Of a stretch of 64,000 bases of DNA, positions 32,042 to 43,982 are shown one piece after another. Within the stretch, counting starts at the first letter, position 1, and every line of letters begins with the position of its first letter. Where the stretch lies: assembly GCA_002049455.2 (NCBI GenBank), contig KV918838.1, positions 1 to 64,000 of the forward strand, written 5' to 3'. The notes under the pieces were generated by a model that saw only the letters and a list, made by a program, of their open reading frames with translations, had not been told where the DNA came from and searched no databases. This stretch comes from Porphyra umbilicalis (lineage: Eukaryota; Rhodophyta; Bangiophyceae; Bangiales; Bangiaceae). Both the position numbers and the translations under genes were made by a program.

Positions 32042-33046
32042 AGCCTCCCCTGAGCACCTTGATGCACACGCCACTGACGCAGAGGAGTAGATGTACGGAC
32101 GGCCGTCTGTGTTGCGGCCGAGACCAATTAGCTTGCCCGAGTAGCCAGTTGCTCTGCTTTCTGCTTTTCTGATGTATGTTGTTGTGCACATGTTATTTTG
32201 CATTTATTTTCTTGCAAAGTGATGCTGGTTGCCATCAGCTTTTGCCACAACTCTCTGTATCAGCCTATTCCTTGCGAGTCACGCCACGCTGCATAGAGTC
32301 CTCTCACCGTTTTGAAGCGTCTTCTAAGGCCGGTAAAAGGCCTTGGCCGAATTTCTTCAATCGAGAAAATGCAGGCCCTTTAATGCACCCCTACAATGGA
32401 CAGCCCCAGTAGTCCCAACACAGCAGAGGCAGCGGACAGGCTTCATCAGTGTCCTTCAGCGCCTTTTTTGGCACCAAACTGCGCACAGACCTCATACCGG
32501 CGTCAGTCGGCTCACTTAGGCTTGAGCTCCGGTGCCAAAGTTGTCGAGGAAAAAAAAAAACCTGCCGAGCGGGAAAAAAAACCATTTGGAATAGAAAACG
32601 ACAAGCGCAAGCCGGCAAGTAGACGGAACGCAAGGTACCCACAGACGTAGGGGGACAAAAAACGGCCTCTGTCCTTCCACACGTTCTCAGACAGGTCGCG
32701 CATCACGTCAAAGTGGGCGTCCTTGTCCTTGGCATCGCACTCGGCGCCATCGGTGTACCGCAAAGAGCCAGAAATACGCTCGGGCCCGTCGTGTTCGCAG
32801 GGGTCGTGGCCCTGATTATCAGTGGGCATTGAGGGTCTTCAGACCCAGGGCCGCGCGGCTCGTCATGGAGAAACGACAGAAACAAGGAAAAAAGGGACAT
32901 GCATGGAAAAAAACTTAGAGGTCAAGAACATAGGAGAAGCCGAAGACGCTGGATACCACAGAGGCCAAGAAGACGTCAGCCAGAACAGGTCACAGATCGT
33001 GTTCGCCTTCGTCGGCATGGAGCAGTCGTCCATGTCGCGTGGTGGA
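32042..33046. other. intergenic with a possible minus-strand exon
   Basis: Mostly unassigned. On the minus strand at about 32660-32790 the frame reads ISGSLRYTDGAECDAKDKDA and HFDVMRDLSENVWKDRG, which looks coding and could be a downstream exon of the minus-strand ORF at 33047-33484. I could not place splice sites. Confidence 0.3.
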
Positions 33047-33484
33047 TCATATGAAACTCTCGTTAAGCAGACCGATAGAAGTGAGTGGGTCAGGTTCCTC
33101 GTCTGAGAGGTCAACATCTCCAGCCTTGAGGTCCTTCAACTCATCCCGCATGCACCACACAACGCCCTTGCGAGCGTCGTGGCTCTCTGGTCGCCAAAAC
33201 TTGGGGTACTCTGCCATGTCAACGTAGCTTTTCAGACTGGCGGCTCCGGCTGCTCGCACAGAGGTCCACAATTCGCTTGCGTCCAGAAACAGAAGCTCAT
33301 CAATGATGGCCGACGTCGCTCCGTTCATGTCAGGCGCGCGGACGAACTCTTTGTGGCCGTCCTTCAGTCTCAGTCGGTAACCAACGCCTGGACTCTCAGC
33401 TTGCGCGCCGGCGGCAGAGGCACCCGAAACGTCTGCAGCAAGCACCACGCGTTCCATGGACGCCTCCTGTATGTCATCGTCCAT
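33047..33484 (-). CDS. hypothetical 145-residue acidic protein
   Basis: Family not recognised. From the first in-frame ATG (33484) the product begins MDDDIQEASMERVVLAADVS. It has a region of mixed hydrophobic and charged residues (LRLKDGHKEFVRAPDMNG, IIDELLFLDASELWTSV), a WRPESHDARKGVVWCMRDEL segment, and an acidic end (DVDLSDEEPDP). Composition is protein-like, unlike most frames around it. It may be part of a longer spliced gene continuing toward 32660. The setting among mobile-element debris makes a transposon-derived origin possible. Confidence 0.4.
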   Translation of the reverse strand: MDDDIQEASMERVVLAADVSGASAAGAQAESPGVGYRLRLKDGHKEFVRAPDMNGATSAIIDELLFLDASELWTSVRAAGAASLKSYVDMAEYPKFWRPESHDARKGVVWCMRDELKDLKAGDVDLSDEEPDPLTSIGLLNESFI

Positions 33485-34936
33485 GTAAACTCCCAAGGTG
33501 CGATACGCGAGCAGCCAAGCAGAGGTGCGTCGCTTGTTGCAGCGAGTATTGCTGACCTCCAAGCAATGGCGGTTGCAGAGTGGTTGCAATAATGCAACAG
33601 CGTACCCGGACCAATGGAAAGGCTAGGAATCATGTGAGTTCCTTACACAGTCTCCTCATGCAGCTCTGCGCACTCGAAACGCACATCAGGATCTCAAGAA
33701 ATCTGAAGAAGTTTGTTGATCTCATGAAAAATCACTGGACTGGCCCAAAACCCTCTCAATGCCCTCGTTAGGCCCAAGCAAGCGGCCCAAAAATCTGAGA
33801 AAATCTCATTGCGGGTTGCAATGGCTCTGCGTGACTCCTGCAACACACGTTGATTGGCTTGTAAGATTACTGGCGGAAACTCTCAGCCAATAGTACGATC
33901 GTGGCTTGTCGAACAGCCAATCCGACTTCATTTTCATGCTGTGTCGTCCGCTCTGCCTCCCTTTTCTCTGCAACCGCCATTCTTTGGAGGTTGGCAATAC
34001 GAGGACCCTTTTCAGAGCCACTTTCACAGCACGACGATGGCCCAACCAGCCACTTGAGGTGTAGTCAATCTGGTTGGCATACTTCTCAACGGCTTTGCTC
34101 AATGGAGCGGTACCAACAACGTTCCGCATCCACAAAATATGGGCCCACGTGTCCCACGTGGCCCCACGTGGCGCTCTATGTGGAAAGACGCAGCCTGAGT
34201 GATCACCGACAACGTCATCGAGACAGATCTGTCCACAAAGGCACCAGAAACGATTTAGAATATTGAGATAAGTCCAACCGGAAAACAGGCGGGGGATTCG
34301 GAAGCGTTCGCGAATGCCGGCGCGATTTCCACATAGACGGCCGATATGCGGATCCCCAGCGCCCGTTCGCGACTGTGTCGAGAAGTTTGACATGAATCTG
34401 AGTGCTGTCATTGACGGAACGACGCAAAACGAACCCCAAGGACGACCGCGATCGTCGCCACGTGTGGCACCGTTCGATCGCACAGCCGGATTTTGTCAAG
34501 CACTATGGCACCGCGTCGCGCGAGGCCGAAAAAGAGTCGTGGGGCACCAATCGGGAGGCGTGAGCCGTGGACCTGATTTGACTTTCACTGCGTCACGGCG
34601 CTGTGGGGACCGGTCGCGCTGGATGGTGTCCGCGCACGGGTTTTTGGCGGAACCGCGCAACGCCACGCGTCGAGTGGGCGTGCGATGCCGACCCCTGCAC
34701 TGTTAGCCGACTAACCGACATAAGCGCGGGGCCGGTGACGGCTGCACCCCCAGCAGCGTGCCCGATTGGGGGGACGGGGGCGCGATGCTGGCTGCGACCC
34801 CATCAGCGCCCCCGGTCTCGGAGGGGGGGGGCCGTCACCCCGTCTGTCCGCAGCAGCGCCAGGGCACAGTTTAAATACCGCTAGCCGAGCACGGGGGAAC
34901 GACACGTCCCGCCGCACACCGCCGCCCACTCACCGC
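33485..34936. other. intergenic, no supported gene
   Basis: About 1.45 kb of moderate GC. CCCACGTGTCCC and GGCCCCACGTGG palindromic motifs cluster near 34144-34170. No gene is supported. Confidence 0.35.
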
Positions 34937-35435
34937 CCCCAGCCAACCGACGTTGCGCCCACTCTCGCGTGCCACTATTGTGGGGCCCATCATCTTCCCA
35001 GTTGGTTTTCTCCGGCCGCGCGACGCGTCTGGCCGCCCACCTCCGCCCACCCACCGCCGTCTACCTACGGCCGCCCGCCAACCAACGTTGCGCCCACTCT
35101 CGCGTGCCACTGTTGTGGACCCCATCATCTTCGCAGTTGATTTTCTCCGGCCGCGCGACGCGTCTGGCCGCCCACCTCCGCCCACCCACCGCCGCCTACC
35201 CACGGCCGCCCGCCAACCGACGTTGCGCCCACCGTCGCGTGCCACTCTTATGGGGCCCATCATCTTCGCGGTTGATTTTCTCCGGCCGCGCGACGCGTCT
35301 GGCCGCCCACCTCCGCCCACCCACCGCTGCCTACACACGGCCGCCAGCCAACCGACGTTGTACCCACCCTCGCGTGCTACTGTTGTGGGGCTTATCTTCT
35401 ATGGTGTATTTTCTCCGGCCACAGCTTGGCCGGAA
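34937..35435. repeat. 135-bp tandem repeat, ~3.7 copies
   Basis: The marker CGTTGCGCCCAC recurs at 34951, 35086 and 35221, with a variant at 35356, an exact 135-bp period. Units also share GGCCCATCATCTTC and TTTTCTCCGGCCGCGCGACG, with few differences between copies. Since 135 is a multiple of 3, frames stay open on both strands and give 45-residue repeats. The last copy is the most diverged. Confidence 0.92.
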
Positions 35436-37820
35436 AGCCATGTGAGACGGGGTGGGAGATGTCAGGGACGAGCTTGCGGAGGTTCTGGGCGCACGCGCAC
35501 TCTTTGAAGCATGCCACGCGGTGCTAGACTGGGGCAGAGAGTGAGCTTTGTTTGAGGCGTAGGTGTCGATGACTACGCACAGCTGCGAAGCAATTTTTTT
35601 TCCCCCTCTAGTCGATTCTCTTCTCTTTGGGCATGGTCATTATTCCTCATACTGCAGTGGCCTACTCGGGACACTGCCGACATTGTCTTCCTTTTAATTT
35701 CCTGGCCGTTCCCCATGCCTCTATGGCGTCGATAGGGTTGGACAGTCTCGAGGCGGGCGGGATTGCCGATGGGCCGGCCTGCGGAGTGCCAGAGGGGCAG
35801 GACGGCCGTGTGGCGGACGGTCCGGACAGCGGTGTGGCCAACACGCCGGACGGAGGGGCGGCTGGCGCGCCGAACGGCGGGGCGACTGGCGCGCCGGACA
35901 GCGCATCTGTTGACGCGCGGGATGGTGGGGGGAGTCGCCGCGCGGTACGGCAGTCGCTGCACAGGCGGCGGAATACAGCGAGTGACCTACACGCGGGCTA
36001 TGGGCACCAGGAAGGCGTCCAGCGGCGGTGCCGCTGTTGGCGCCCGGCTTGGGGCGCCTGATGGTGCGAAGGCTAGGCACGGCTTGGCGGCCAAAAGGAA
36101 GCGCGGCCGCCGCCGCGTGGGCAAGCGCACCTTATTTAGAGGCAAACAGCACCTGCTAGGAGCACCTCGAGGCGTGAGCATGCCGCGCGATGCGCGCGGT
36201 GCGCGGTGAGTGCTGTGAACAGGGCCAGGCGACGGGGGCGTGCGCCCGAGCAGAGAGCCCCGCTGAAAGAGGGTGATTCGAGCGGGCAGGCGGTCAGGGA
36301 GGTGCGGGAAAGGGAGAGGCAGAGAATGAGAACCAGCCCCCGTTTTCTTTATGCTTGACTCTCAGCGTGGTGCGCGTACAGTGGTGAGCCCCTCCCCCCT
36401 CCCCATCGACACAATGACTAGACAGAAAGGTCAGGGGACCGAGTGGCAGAATGCTAGAGTCGTCAAACTACGGCGCGCAGAGCTCGTGAAGAACTCATAA
36501 GCAGCAGTGTGCCAGAGCACGGAGATACTCTATATAGAAATAGTGACTGTGTTGCCAGTGGTGCTGCCTACAGGCCGCCGTTGCTAGCACGATGCAACAT
36601 ACGTCGCCCAGAAGGGCAGCGTAGGTCGCCATCCGCAGCCGTGGGCAGAGTGCCACATCACCCGACCCCCCCCCTCCCAACAGACAATTCACAGTCGCAC
36701 TGACGACGGCGCCGACGGCCGTCACCGAAAACGACACCACCGCCGCTAACCGTCACGCCACCGTTGCACGGCGCCGCTGCACATCGGCGGCCGCGGGTGC
36801 GCCACCGCCACCGCCCCCGACGCCACTGGCCGCTGGCCATGCGGCACAGAAGTGGCCATGCTGGACTAGTTTTTCGGGCGCTCAAACAGACTTTGCGTGG
36901 CGTCACCATCACCGTCAACTGCGGTGCACGTGCCCTGCCCTCAGTTGATGCTCGAGTGACGTTCTCTGGCTCGTCCATCGCGCCACGGCTGGCCCCACAA
37001 CGTAGTTGTCGCCGTCGTCTTCGGAAACGAGTCAACCCGAAGGAAATAGAAGTCTGATCAGATGACGGCGCTTTGAGCTCTTAAGACGCGTGGTGACCCG
37101 AAACGTGTGTGTCTCATGACGGATGATCGCCGGAATGACTGCATATTCACGCTAGAATGCACATGTAAACCTTACCCGTGTCATCCAGTTAAGGACGATT
37201 GAAGGACGATCGGCCGCTCAAAAGACGACGACTGACGGGGGACACGCAGCGCCCTTCTCACGGTGATGCGAGATGTCTGGTTTCGTGAGTTCGGAAGGTT
37301 GCAACCACCAACGTCGCCTTCGCATTCCGCAAACCAATTTATACAGTAGCTCCCGTTTTTCATCAAATACATTGGGTCTGCCAGATCCTTTGTGGAACGT
37401 TTTCGTAAAGAGCTCGCCGTGGCTCGACACCCAATCACAGGCGTACACGATGACATACGTGGCGCTCTTAATTTATGTGGAACTGGCGCGATGCGGACGT
37501 TGTTGGTACCGCTCTAACTGCTCGAAGAGGGCGAGTACAGTCTTTCTCCATTCTTGTCTCTTCCGTTCTTGTCCAGGGGGGGATAGCAACGAACGAGGTC
37601 GACCGCCCTCTACGGTACAATCAACGGCGATCGTGGCTCCCGATCATCGTCTTCTGCACGAAAAATGTGGGCTACTTTCTTGTCGTACGATCGCCATAGA
37701 GGGTGGACAGCATTGGAGAAGTACTGTACAAACTCTATTGGGGCCTTTCAGCTGTCCGGGGGGGGCCAGCCCTGAGAGGCAATTGTGTTCGGGCGAGTCG
37801 GCGGTGCTTATAGGCGTAGG
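35436..37820. other. intergenic, no supported gene; short G-rich repeat
   Basis: About 2.4 kb. At about 35750-35910 degenerate units of about 30 bases (GGCGGGGCGACTGGCGCGCC-like) recur. Otherwise I see no gene. Confidence 0.35.
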
Positions 37821-37931
37821 GGGACCGGACAGGAAATCTAAGTATGGAGCAGGTTAGCGCGGCCGCGATCGGGCTTCGCCCGATCGCGGCCGCGCTAACC
37901 CGCACCACGGTTAGATTTCCTGTCCGGTCCC
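37821..37931. repeat. 111-bp foldback inverted repeat
   Basis: Outer arms of 21 bp (37821-37841 and 37911-37931) are exact inverse complements: GGGACCGGACAGGAAATCTA plus A. After a 10-bp mismatched step come inner arms of 23 bp (37852-37874 and 37878-37900), also exact, starting GGTTAGCGCGGCCGCGATCG, with a TTC loop. Frames entering from either side end with the same peptide type, GPDRKS then GAG. Confidence 0.95.
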
Positions 37932-40900
37932 ACCCTGACGATCAAGTACGGCTCTGACAGTCCCCTGACGGTCCCCTTGGGATCCTGACAGTCCCCCAGC
38001 GACGAAAAAGGGGGCGTAAGACGGGTTTCTCCCGGAGAGGGACCGATATGACACCACCCCGCACAGCCGCGAAACAGCGATTTCCGACTGGATCCTTGCA
38101 TGAGCTGTCCCCCCACCGTGCCGTTCCGTGACACCGGGCCGAGCTTGCCACGCTGCCCACCACAGTCTGTCTCCGCACCTCTGCCGCTGCCATCATGGCG
38201 GCGGTGGATGATGGCTCCAGCCCTCCCGTGCACGGGACCTTCCTGTTGCACCTGCTGCCCCCTGTGAGACTCCCCGCATTGGTACTGTCCTCGATTCGGT
38301 TTTTTCCGGCGGTGGTCGTGCCGACCGGCGCTCTCGCATCCCCCCCCCCAAGATTCATGTGGTGCTGTGGACCGGCTCCACCCCACCATCGCGCCCCCAC
38401 CGCCGCCTGTAGGGACGATTTCTCACCGGCCCACCGATTCATGTGTGTTCTCTGCTTCTACCACCCGGTTCCGCTCGTGCGCTTCCTGTCCTTTCCTGTC
38501 TGATTTTTCATGTGGTCTTGACAACTGTCCCCCCCCCCCATCCACGCCCCACTGCCTCATTTTGTTATTGATTCGCATGAGCGTCGTCGGATAGCGTTCG
38601 GTTGGCGGTTACTCATCGCGCCGTGACGTGAGGTGCAGCTCCTCCGTCCCCTGTCTCTTTCCTGGTGCTCGGCGGGAGCCGTCGATGTACGTCGACGGCG
38701 GCATATCATCCTGGATCCCTCGCTTCCTCCTGCCGGTCAGGCTTGAGCAGCATCACACAGCTGCCGTGGACAAGCAGAGGGGGCATTGTGAGGGAACAAC
38801 GGGAGTGGGCCGGACGAGCCACGCGGTCTGCTGGGAGTGAGGGTGGTGCGAGTGAGCGAGCCACGACCGTGTCATGGATGGTTGCGTGGGTGACACTGTG
38901 ATAGGAACGTGTTGAGTGGGAAGAGAAAAAAGCACTAGACATGTCTGTAGCAGTCTTGTTTTCTGCACGTATCAGCACATGGGCACAGAGCCCGCTCCAA
39001 GCTGCTTTTCCACTGGTAGGCGGGTGCGAGGGGGGCGGGGGGGGCGGCGGGGGGAGGCTCGGTCCCATAAGAACTCGCTCTATAGACCATGCAACTCTGC
39101 TCGTGCTCGCTGCATGCCGGCAGCTGGAAACGGTCAGACGAAGTTGCACGGCAGGGATATTGGATGCGGGACCAGAAAGGCCAGGAACATGCACCACTAC
39201 GATCCTGCAGGAGCCGATTTTGGGCAAATCCGTGGTGGCGGGTTGTCTCTCTGTTTTTATTGTCCCTTTCCGCTTTTCACGTCACTTGCATTCGACCATC
39301 CGAAGTCCAGCGATTGCCCCACGGGCGCACCATGCCACGGAGAAATAAATACCGCCTTTCGTGTTCTTTTCGGCGTGTGTCGCAAGTGACAGCGACGACA
39401 GGCCGTCTCCGAGTGATCGTTAGCGGCACCACAGAAGCGCGCGTCGACGTCGGCCACTGACGTCGTATCTCGTCAACAAGAAAACAGTGTCATCCGTGTC
39501 CACGCGCCCCTGTCTACTCCTCCCTCACGAAAAACATCGCAATCCTGCTGCCGTCCCCACATCTGCATATTCGCGTACGCTCTGGCCGATGGAAAAGGCA
39601 TCTGTAGGCATCAGTGCTACTCTCTACGTTGCTCCACTTCCCTCTAGACTGCTTCGTAGCAGGTCTGGCACGCTCTGTACGCGCTCCGCCCCCACCCACC
39701 CACGAGTCGTGCGCATTCCCGTCCCCGCCAGTTCTGCCGAAACAGTGATAGCTGCAAGACAGGGACGGGTGGCCGCCCTCAGAAGGCAGAGACCATCCAG
39801 CGCGGGGGGTGCCACGTGTGGGTAAAACGCGACATGGGAGAGCAAGATGGGACCAAACCCGGGCGGGGAGTCGGTGCCGTCAGGCAGTCGAGCGCATCCT
39901 CGAGAAGGATGCCAGACGGTGACTGGATACTGTGGGAGAGAACAGCGGGTGCGAGCGGCGGCGCGCACCAGCAACCGATCGCCCATGTGGTAAGACACTG
40001 AAGCTGTGTGGCAGGTGCGGGGGCGGGGGGGGGCACCACAAAGCGCCCGTGTCGGGGGAGGAAAAGCCACAGCAAACGAGGACATCGGCACCTAGACGAG
40101 AACATTAACAGTGACGGGGGGTAAAGGGGGGGTGGCCTGCCGCATACTGCCGACAGGGGGGTAAGGGTGGACAGCACCCGCTGCAGCGTCAATGGAGATG
40201 GAGAGACATGCGGGCGCCGCCTCGGCTCATCCCTGCCAGCGCTCGTCGTCAGCACTCCACACCGGCACCGCCGCTTTCCGCCTCACCCTATGCGGCAGGT
40301 GCCAATGGCGGCACAGCGACCACAGCTCGTGTGGGGGGGGCGGGGGGGGCAGGAGAACCAAACCTGTCGACGTGTGCCAACGTAGGGTGGAGGGGCGCGA
40401 CTGAGACCAGTGCATGCTCGCCAAAGAGTGGGGCGGGGGGGGGGAAAGATGTACACATGTGCTACACGAAAGGAAAGTGAGTACAGCCCTCGCGTTGCGG
40501 CGCTGCGCCGCAGCAGTGTCCCCCATGAGCAACCGCTGCCGCCACCACCGCCCGGGCGCCATGGGTGCTGCCACGCTGGATTTTGCACGGATAGCCGAGG
40601 GGCGGCGGCAACGAGGGAAGGACTGCGTTCGTGGAGAACCCCTCCCTCCCGGCCCGCCCGGGCGCGGAACTGCCCGGTGCGTTGCATTCGCCCGCCGCCG
40701 CGCATAGCACCGTCGAGGACCACCGATGGTGGCCGACGGTTGTCCGTGCCATCCAGTGTCGGCGGGGCCAGCGGGAATGTGGGGGGATTTTGGGGGTACG
40801 GTGGGTCGGCGGCGCGATGAATCGCCCGCACGCCCCACCTCTCCGCCCACTTAGTGCTGCAACCCACTCACCGTAGACCGGCGGTCGGCACCCCCGCGGG

Positions 40901-41549
40901 CGGCGTCTACCGGGCGCCACCGTCGTCGCGACCGCCGCCGCCGCGGCCCGGGTGGCGTCCGCGGCGGGTGGGTGGGAGGAGGGCGCGGGACGTCATCCGT
41001 GGCTCCGGTTGACCGTTCCGGTGGAGTGAAGGAGGTCGTGGGCGATCCTGCTTTCTCGGACCGTGCGTCACAGAGGGGGGGCGAGTGCCTCTGAGGGCGG
41101 CGGCGAGTCGGGAGGCGTGGGGATGCGGGGAGACGGGCCGCCTGGCGCTATCTGGGCGGGGGCGTCCCGCCGCGGTCTGCGGGTTTCAGTGGAGAGGATA
41201 CAATTTGACGCCCCCGGTGCTCCTCCCAACGATACTCCGTGTGGCGGGGGTGGGGGGCCCACAAATCCCACCAGTGACGTTTGGCGTGCGTGTTAGGAGG
41301 TACCCCGCTTGTCCCCGCTCCGCCGCACCCGCGGGTTTACCAAAGCGGGGGACTGCCGCCATGGCGGGGAGGGGATGATCGACCCACTTCACCGCTGCCC
41401 TTCACCCGTACCGCCGGCCGCCCCCTCGTGGTATCCCGGGCAGCTGCCTTACTCTGCATCTCGCCCCTTGTGGTTCTGTTCTTCCTTCTCCTCCCTGAAC
41501 CACCCTTCTCCTATCTTCCACCCCCACCTCGTCGCCACTTTTCTGGTTA
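37932..41549. other. intergenic, no supported gene
   Basis: About 3.6 kb. Many short frames run on both strands, but none has domain-like features. CTGACGGTCCC-type short repeats lie near 37935-38000, and G runs at 40021-40032, 40334-40350 and 40430-40445. Confidence 0.35.
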
Positions 41550-41671
41550 TGTCTCTGCACGGCCGCGACTACGACTGGGACATCGACATGAGCAATACGG
41601 GTGACCATATGGTATCGTCCCTAGTCAAGGAACACAGATTAAAACTCAGCGCCCCCGTCAAAAGAAGATAG
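41550..41671 (+). CDS. possible small ORF or first exon
   Basis: ATG at about 41550 follows a long C/T-rich leader of the type seen before real genes here and opens MSLHGRDYDWDIDMSNTGDH, ending at TAG about 41669-41671 after some 40 codons. The composition is protein-like, and a GTATCG donor-like site lies inside. It could be a first exon or a short peptide. Family unknown. It is close to the 3' end of the GCR1_C-like gene. Confidence 0.25.
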
Positions 41672-42250
41672 TTGCTACCGCCATGGCACTCGCGGCTGAG
41701 GAGCGTGCCGGCCAGCCGCCGCACCGTATCTAAGGTGGTGGTGGGGGCTGTGGGGGGGAGGGGGCTGCCCGTCGCCCTCTTGTTGCCGCGCTGCTGTGCG
41801 CAGCGCGGCAGGAAAAGCACGCGGGGGTCGGCGTGGCCACGTGGCACGGCCTCGGCGGCTGGGCGGGGACGCTTGCGGCGGCAGTCTACTGCAAGGGTGG
41901 GGGACAGGGGGTCAAAGGCCGTGTGAAGTCTGCAGTGGCCGTGAAGGTTCCTCTTGAGGCAGTGCCCGCAGTACAAAAGTTTGGTGTGGGCGGGGTGGAG
42001 GCGGCATGCGGACTCCTCGCGGGGCTGCTTTCGGGATCCGCGGCAGGGCACGGACAGATGAGGGGGGAGGGGATGGGAAGGAGGGGAGAGGAACCTTGTG
42101 GGGGGGTGGGCGTCGGGCGACGGGTTGTGGTGGCGCGGGGCGGGACAAGCAGCGCGGCCCGCCGAGCCGCTGCGCTCCTGGGATCTTGTCCACGGGGGCG
42201 GACGGCAGCCAAAAAATGAGAAGCATGGAAAGAGCGGCACGACAGCTACT

Positions 42251-43024
42251 TTACTTTTTCTTGAGCGCCGAGGCCTCTTTCTCCAACATACGTCGGATGA
42301 CGCTGAGTTTGCGCGATTTGCCGGCGCCATCCACTTCGTAGCGTACCCAGAACGTGTCACGGCCGAGCCGACCGACGGCATCAACCACCCTCTTGTGGTA
42401 GGCGAGCTGCTTCCGCTTCGGCCGGTCAAGCCGGATGCTTGCGTCCGGATGACGGTTCCCCACCAATAGCTTCATGGCAGGGAGCACGTTGGACCCATTC
42501 TCCCACGCCTCTAGCAACTGGTCCACCGTCACCAAGCGCTTAGGCAGGATCTGCCGCGACACGCAAGTCGCAGAGGCGGCGGCTGGCGATGTTTTCTTCA
42601 GCGGCTGGTGCGAGGCGATGGTCACCGCTAGCGGCGGCGGGGCTACGGAAGACACGGGCGGAGGTCGTGGCGGCACAACAGGCAGCATCTAATCCACCGG
42701 AGCGTTTGATGGGCCGGAAGGGGGCAGTGGGCAAGGGAGTACAGCAGCAGCCAATGGAGGCGTTGAGGCAGGGTGGTGGCGGGGCCCCAGCGGGCGGCTC
42801 AGCTGAGGAGGGGCGATAAGGGTGTTCAAGCGAGCAGCTTTGCAGGCAGCTGCTCCAAAAGACTGGCGGAACAACTGGTCCATCCACAAGTCCAGCGAGC
42901 CGTCCAGAGGAGCCGCAGCCTGCTCTTCAAAGAGTACCAAGTCCTCAGCGGAGAGCGGCGTCGGTGTGTAGGCACGTGCGTACAGCTCGTAGATGAGCTC
43001 GCTGCCCCCTGCGGCGGACGACAT
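42251..43024 (-). pseudogene. GCR1_C-like DNA-binding protein with in-frame TAG
   Basis: The minus-strand frame starts at ATG 43024 (MSSAAGGSELIYELYARAYT) after a C/T-rich leader. It runs 111 codons, meets TAG at 42689-42691, and restarts at the very next codon, an ATG, for 145 more residues ending ASALKKK. The second part contains TVDQLLEAWENGSNVLPAMK and a KRKQLAYHKRVVDAVGRL stretch. This resembles the GCR1_C domain (W-x2-G spacing, then a basic R-rich helix) found at the C-terminus of Crypton tyrosine recombinases. The tyrosine-recombinase gene starts 959 bp away on the other strand, so both may belong to one element. The TAG may be decay, readthrough, or a boundary between two proteins. 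Confidence 0.45.
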
Positions 43025-43982
43025 GACAGCGACGTGAAGTTGGAGCAGGGGCAGGAAATGACGGAAAAGAGAGGGTATTGCGGGAAAGAGTCTGGGTAGA
43101 GCAGCATCGAGGAGCGCCGCGTCTCCGCGACCGAGGAAAGAGGCCAATGTGCCGCAGAGAGCGCGCGCGCCCGTGTTCCCGCCAAAGACAGGAGCAAAAA
43201 AAGTACACAAAACGACTCGCCGTGAAAGTACTTGACATAAAGTACGTGAATCGACACAAGCAATCATGGGTGGCCCGCCTCATTTTAGATGATGCTGAAC
43301 TGACGACTACGAGCACGTTCCAAAACACAACCCAGCCAAACGCTGGCAGGTGCCATATGAGGATCGAACACACGCTTTCCATGACCCTAGGACCAAACGC
43401 TCCTCGCACGCAAGCGCTGCTCACCAAAAGGAGGCTTCAAGGCGCATAGGAGAGATCTGTACGAGACGCGCCGCCGTCCGACAACTGATTCAAAGGCGAC
43501 ATAATCTGGGATTCCGAGACTCAGCACCAGGCGACGAGGCTGTTCCGGTGAGAGCAGTAGAGTCCATGCAAACGGAACGAATCGGGATTCACCGTAGAGA
43601 GCGAAGGCTGCGAGTGTTGCGCCGCCCTGGAAGCATGACAGTATCCGAGTAGGGCCCAACTGCGGCACCGCTTTTCCATGGAGTGCACCGTGCTGAAACT
43701 GGAGGGGCACTTCTGTTCTTGGCATTGTACTTGAATGAACTGAGGAGACATAATTGCCAAACAAATCGCCACGCTGACATCAGTAGAAACTGCAGTGGAA
43801 CAACCGTGTGCGCGCGCGACCGGCACGCTCGTCGCCGTGCACGACTTGGCCCGCTCATCCCTCTCCTCATCTGTCCCTACCCACCCTCACCCCTATTCCT
43901 CCACCCCCGTGCCTTTTGCCACCTTTCTCGCCGCTTTCCCCCCCCGCATGGTGAGCAATTCTCCGTACTCCCCGCTGTCAGT
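43025..43982. promoter_or_regulatory. divergent region between the two element genes
   Basis: This 958-bp region separates the GCR1_C-like gene (-) from the tyrosine recombinase (+). Both sides end in C/T-rich leaders before ATG. No gene is supported in between. If the two genes form one element, its bidirectional promoter lies here. Confidence 0.4.

Noticed and set aside
33440..33500. YMDDD motif as a reverse-transcriptase active site
   Set aside because: No other RT motifs surround it, and the Asp run lies at the probable N-terminus of an unrelated small protein.
34937..35435. CRISPR array
   Set aside because: The 135-bp units are head-to-tail with no unique spacers, and the DNA is eukaryotic.
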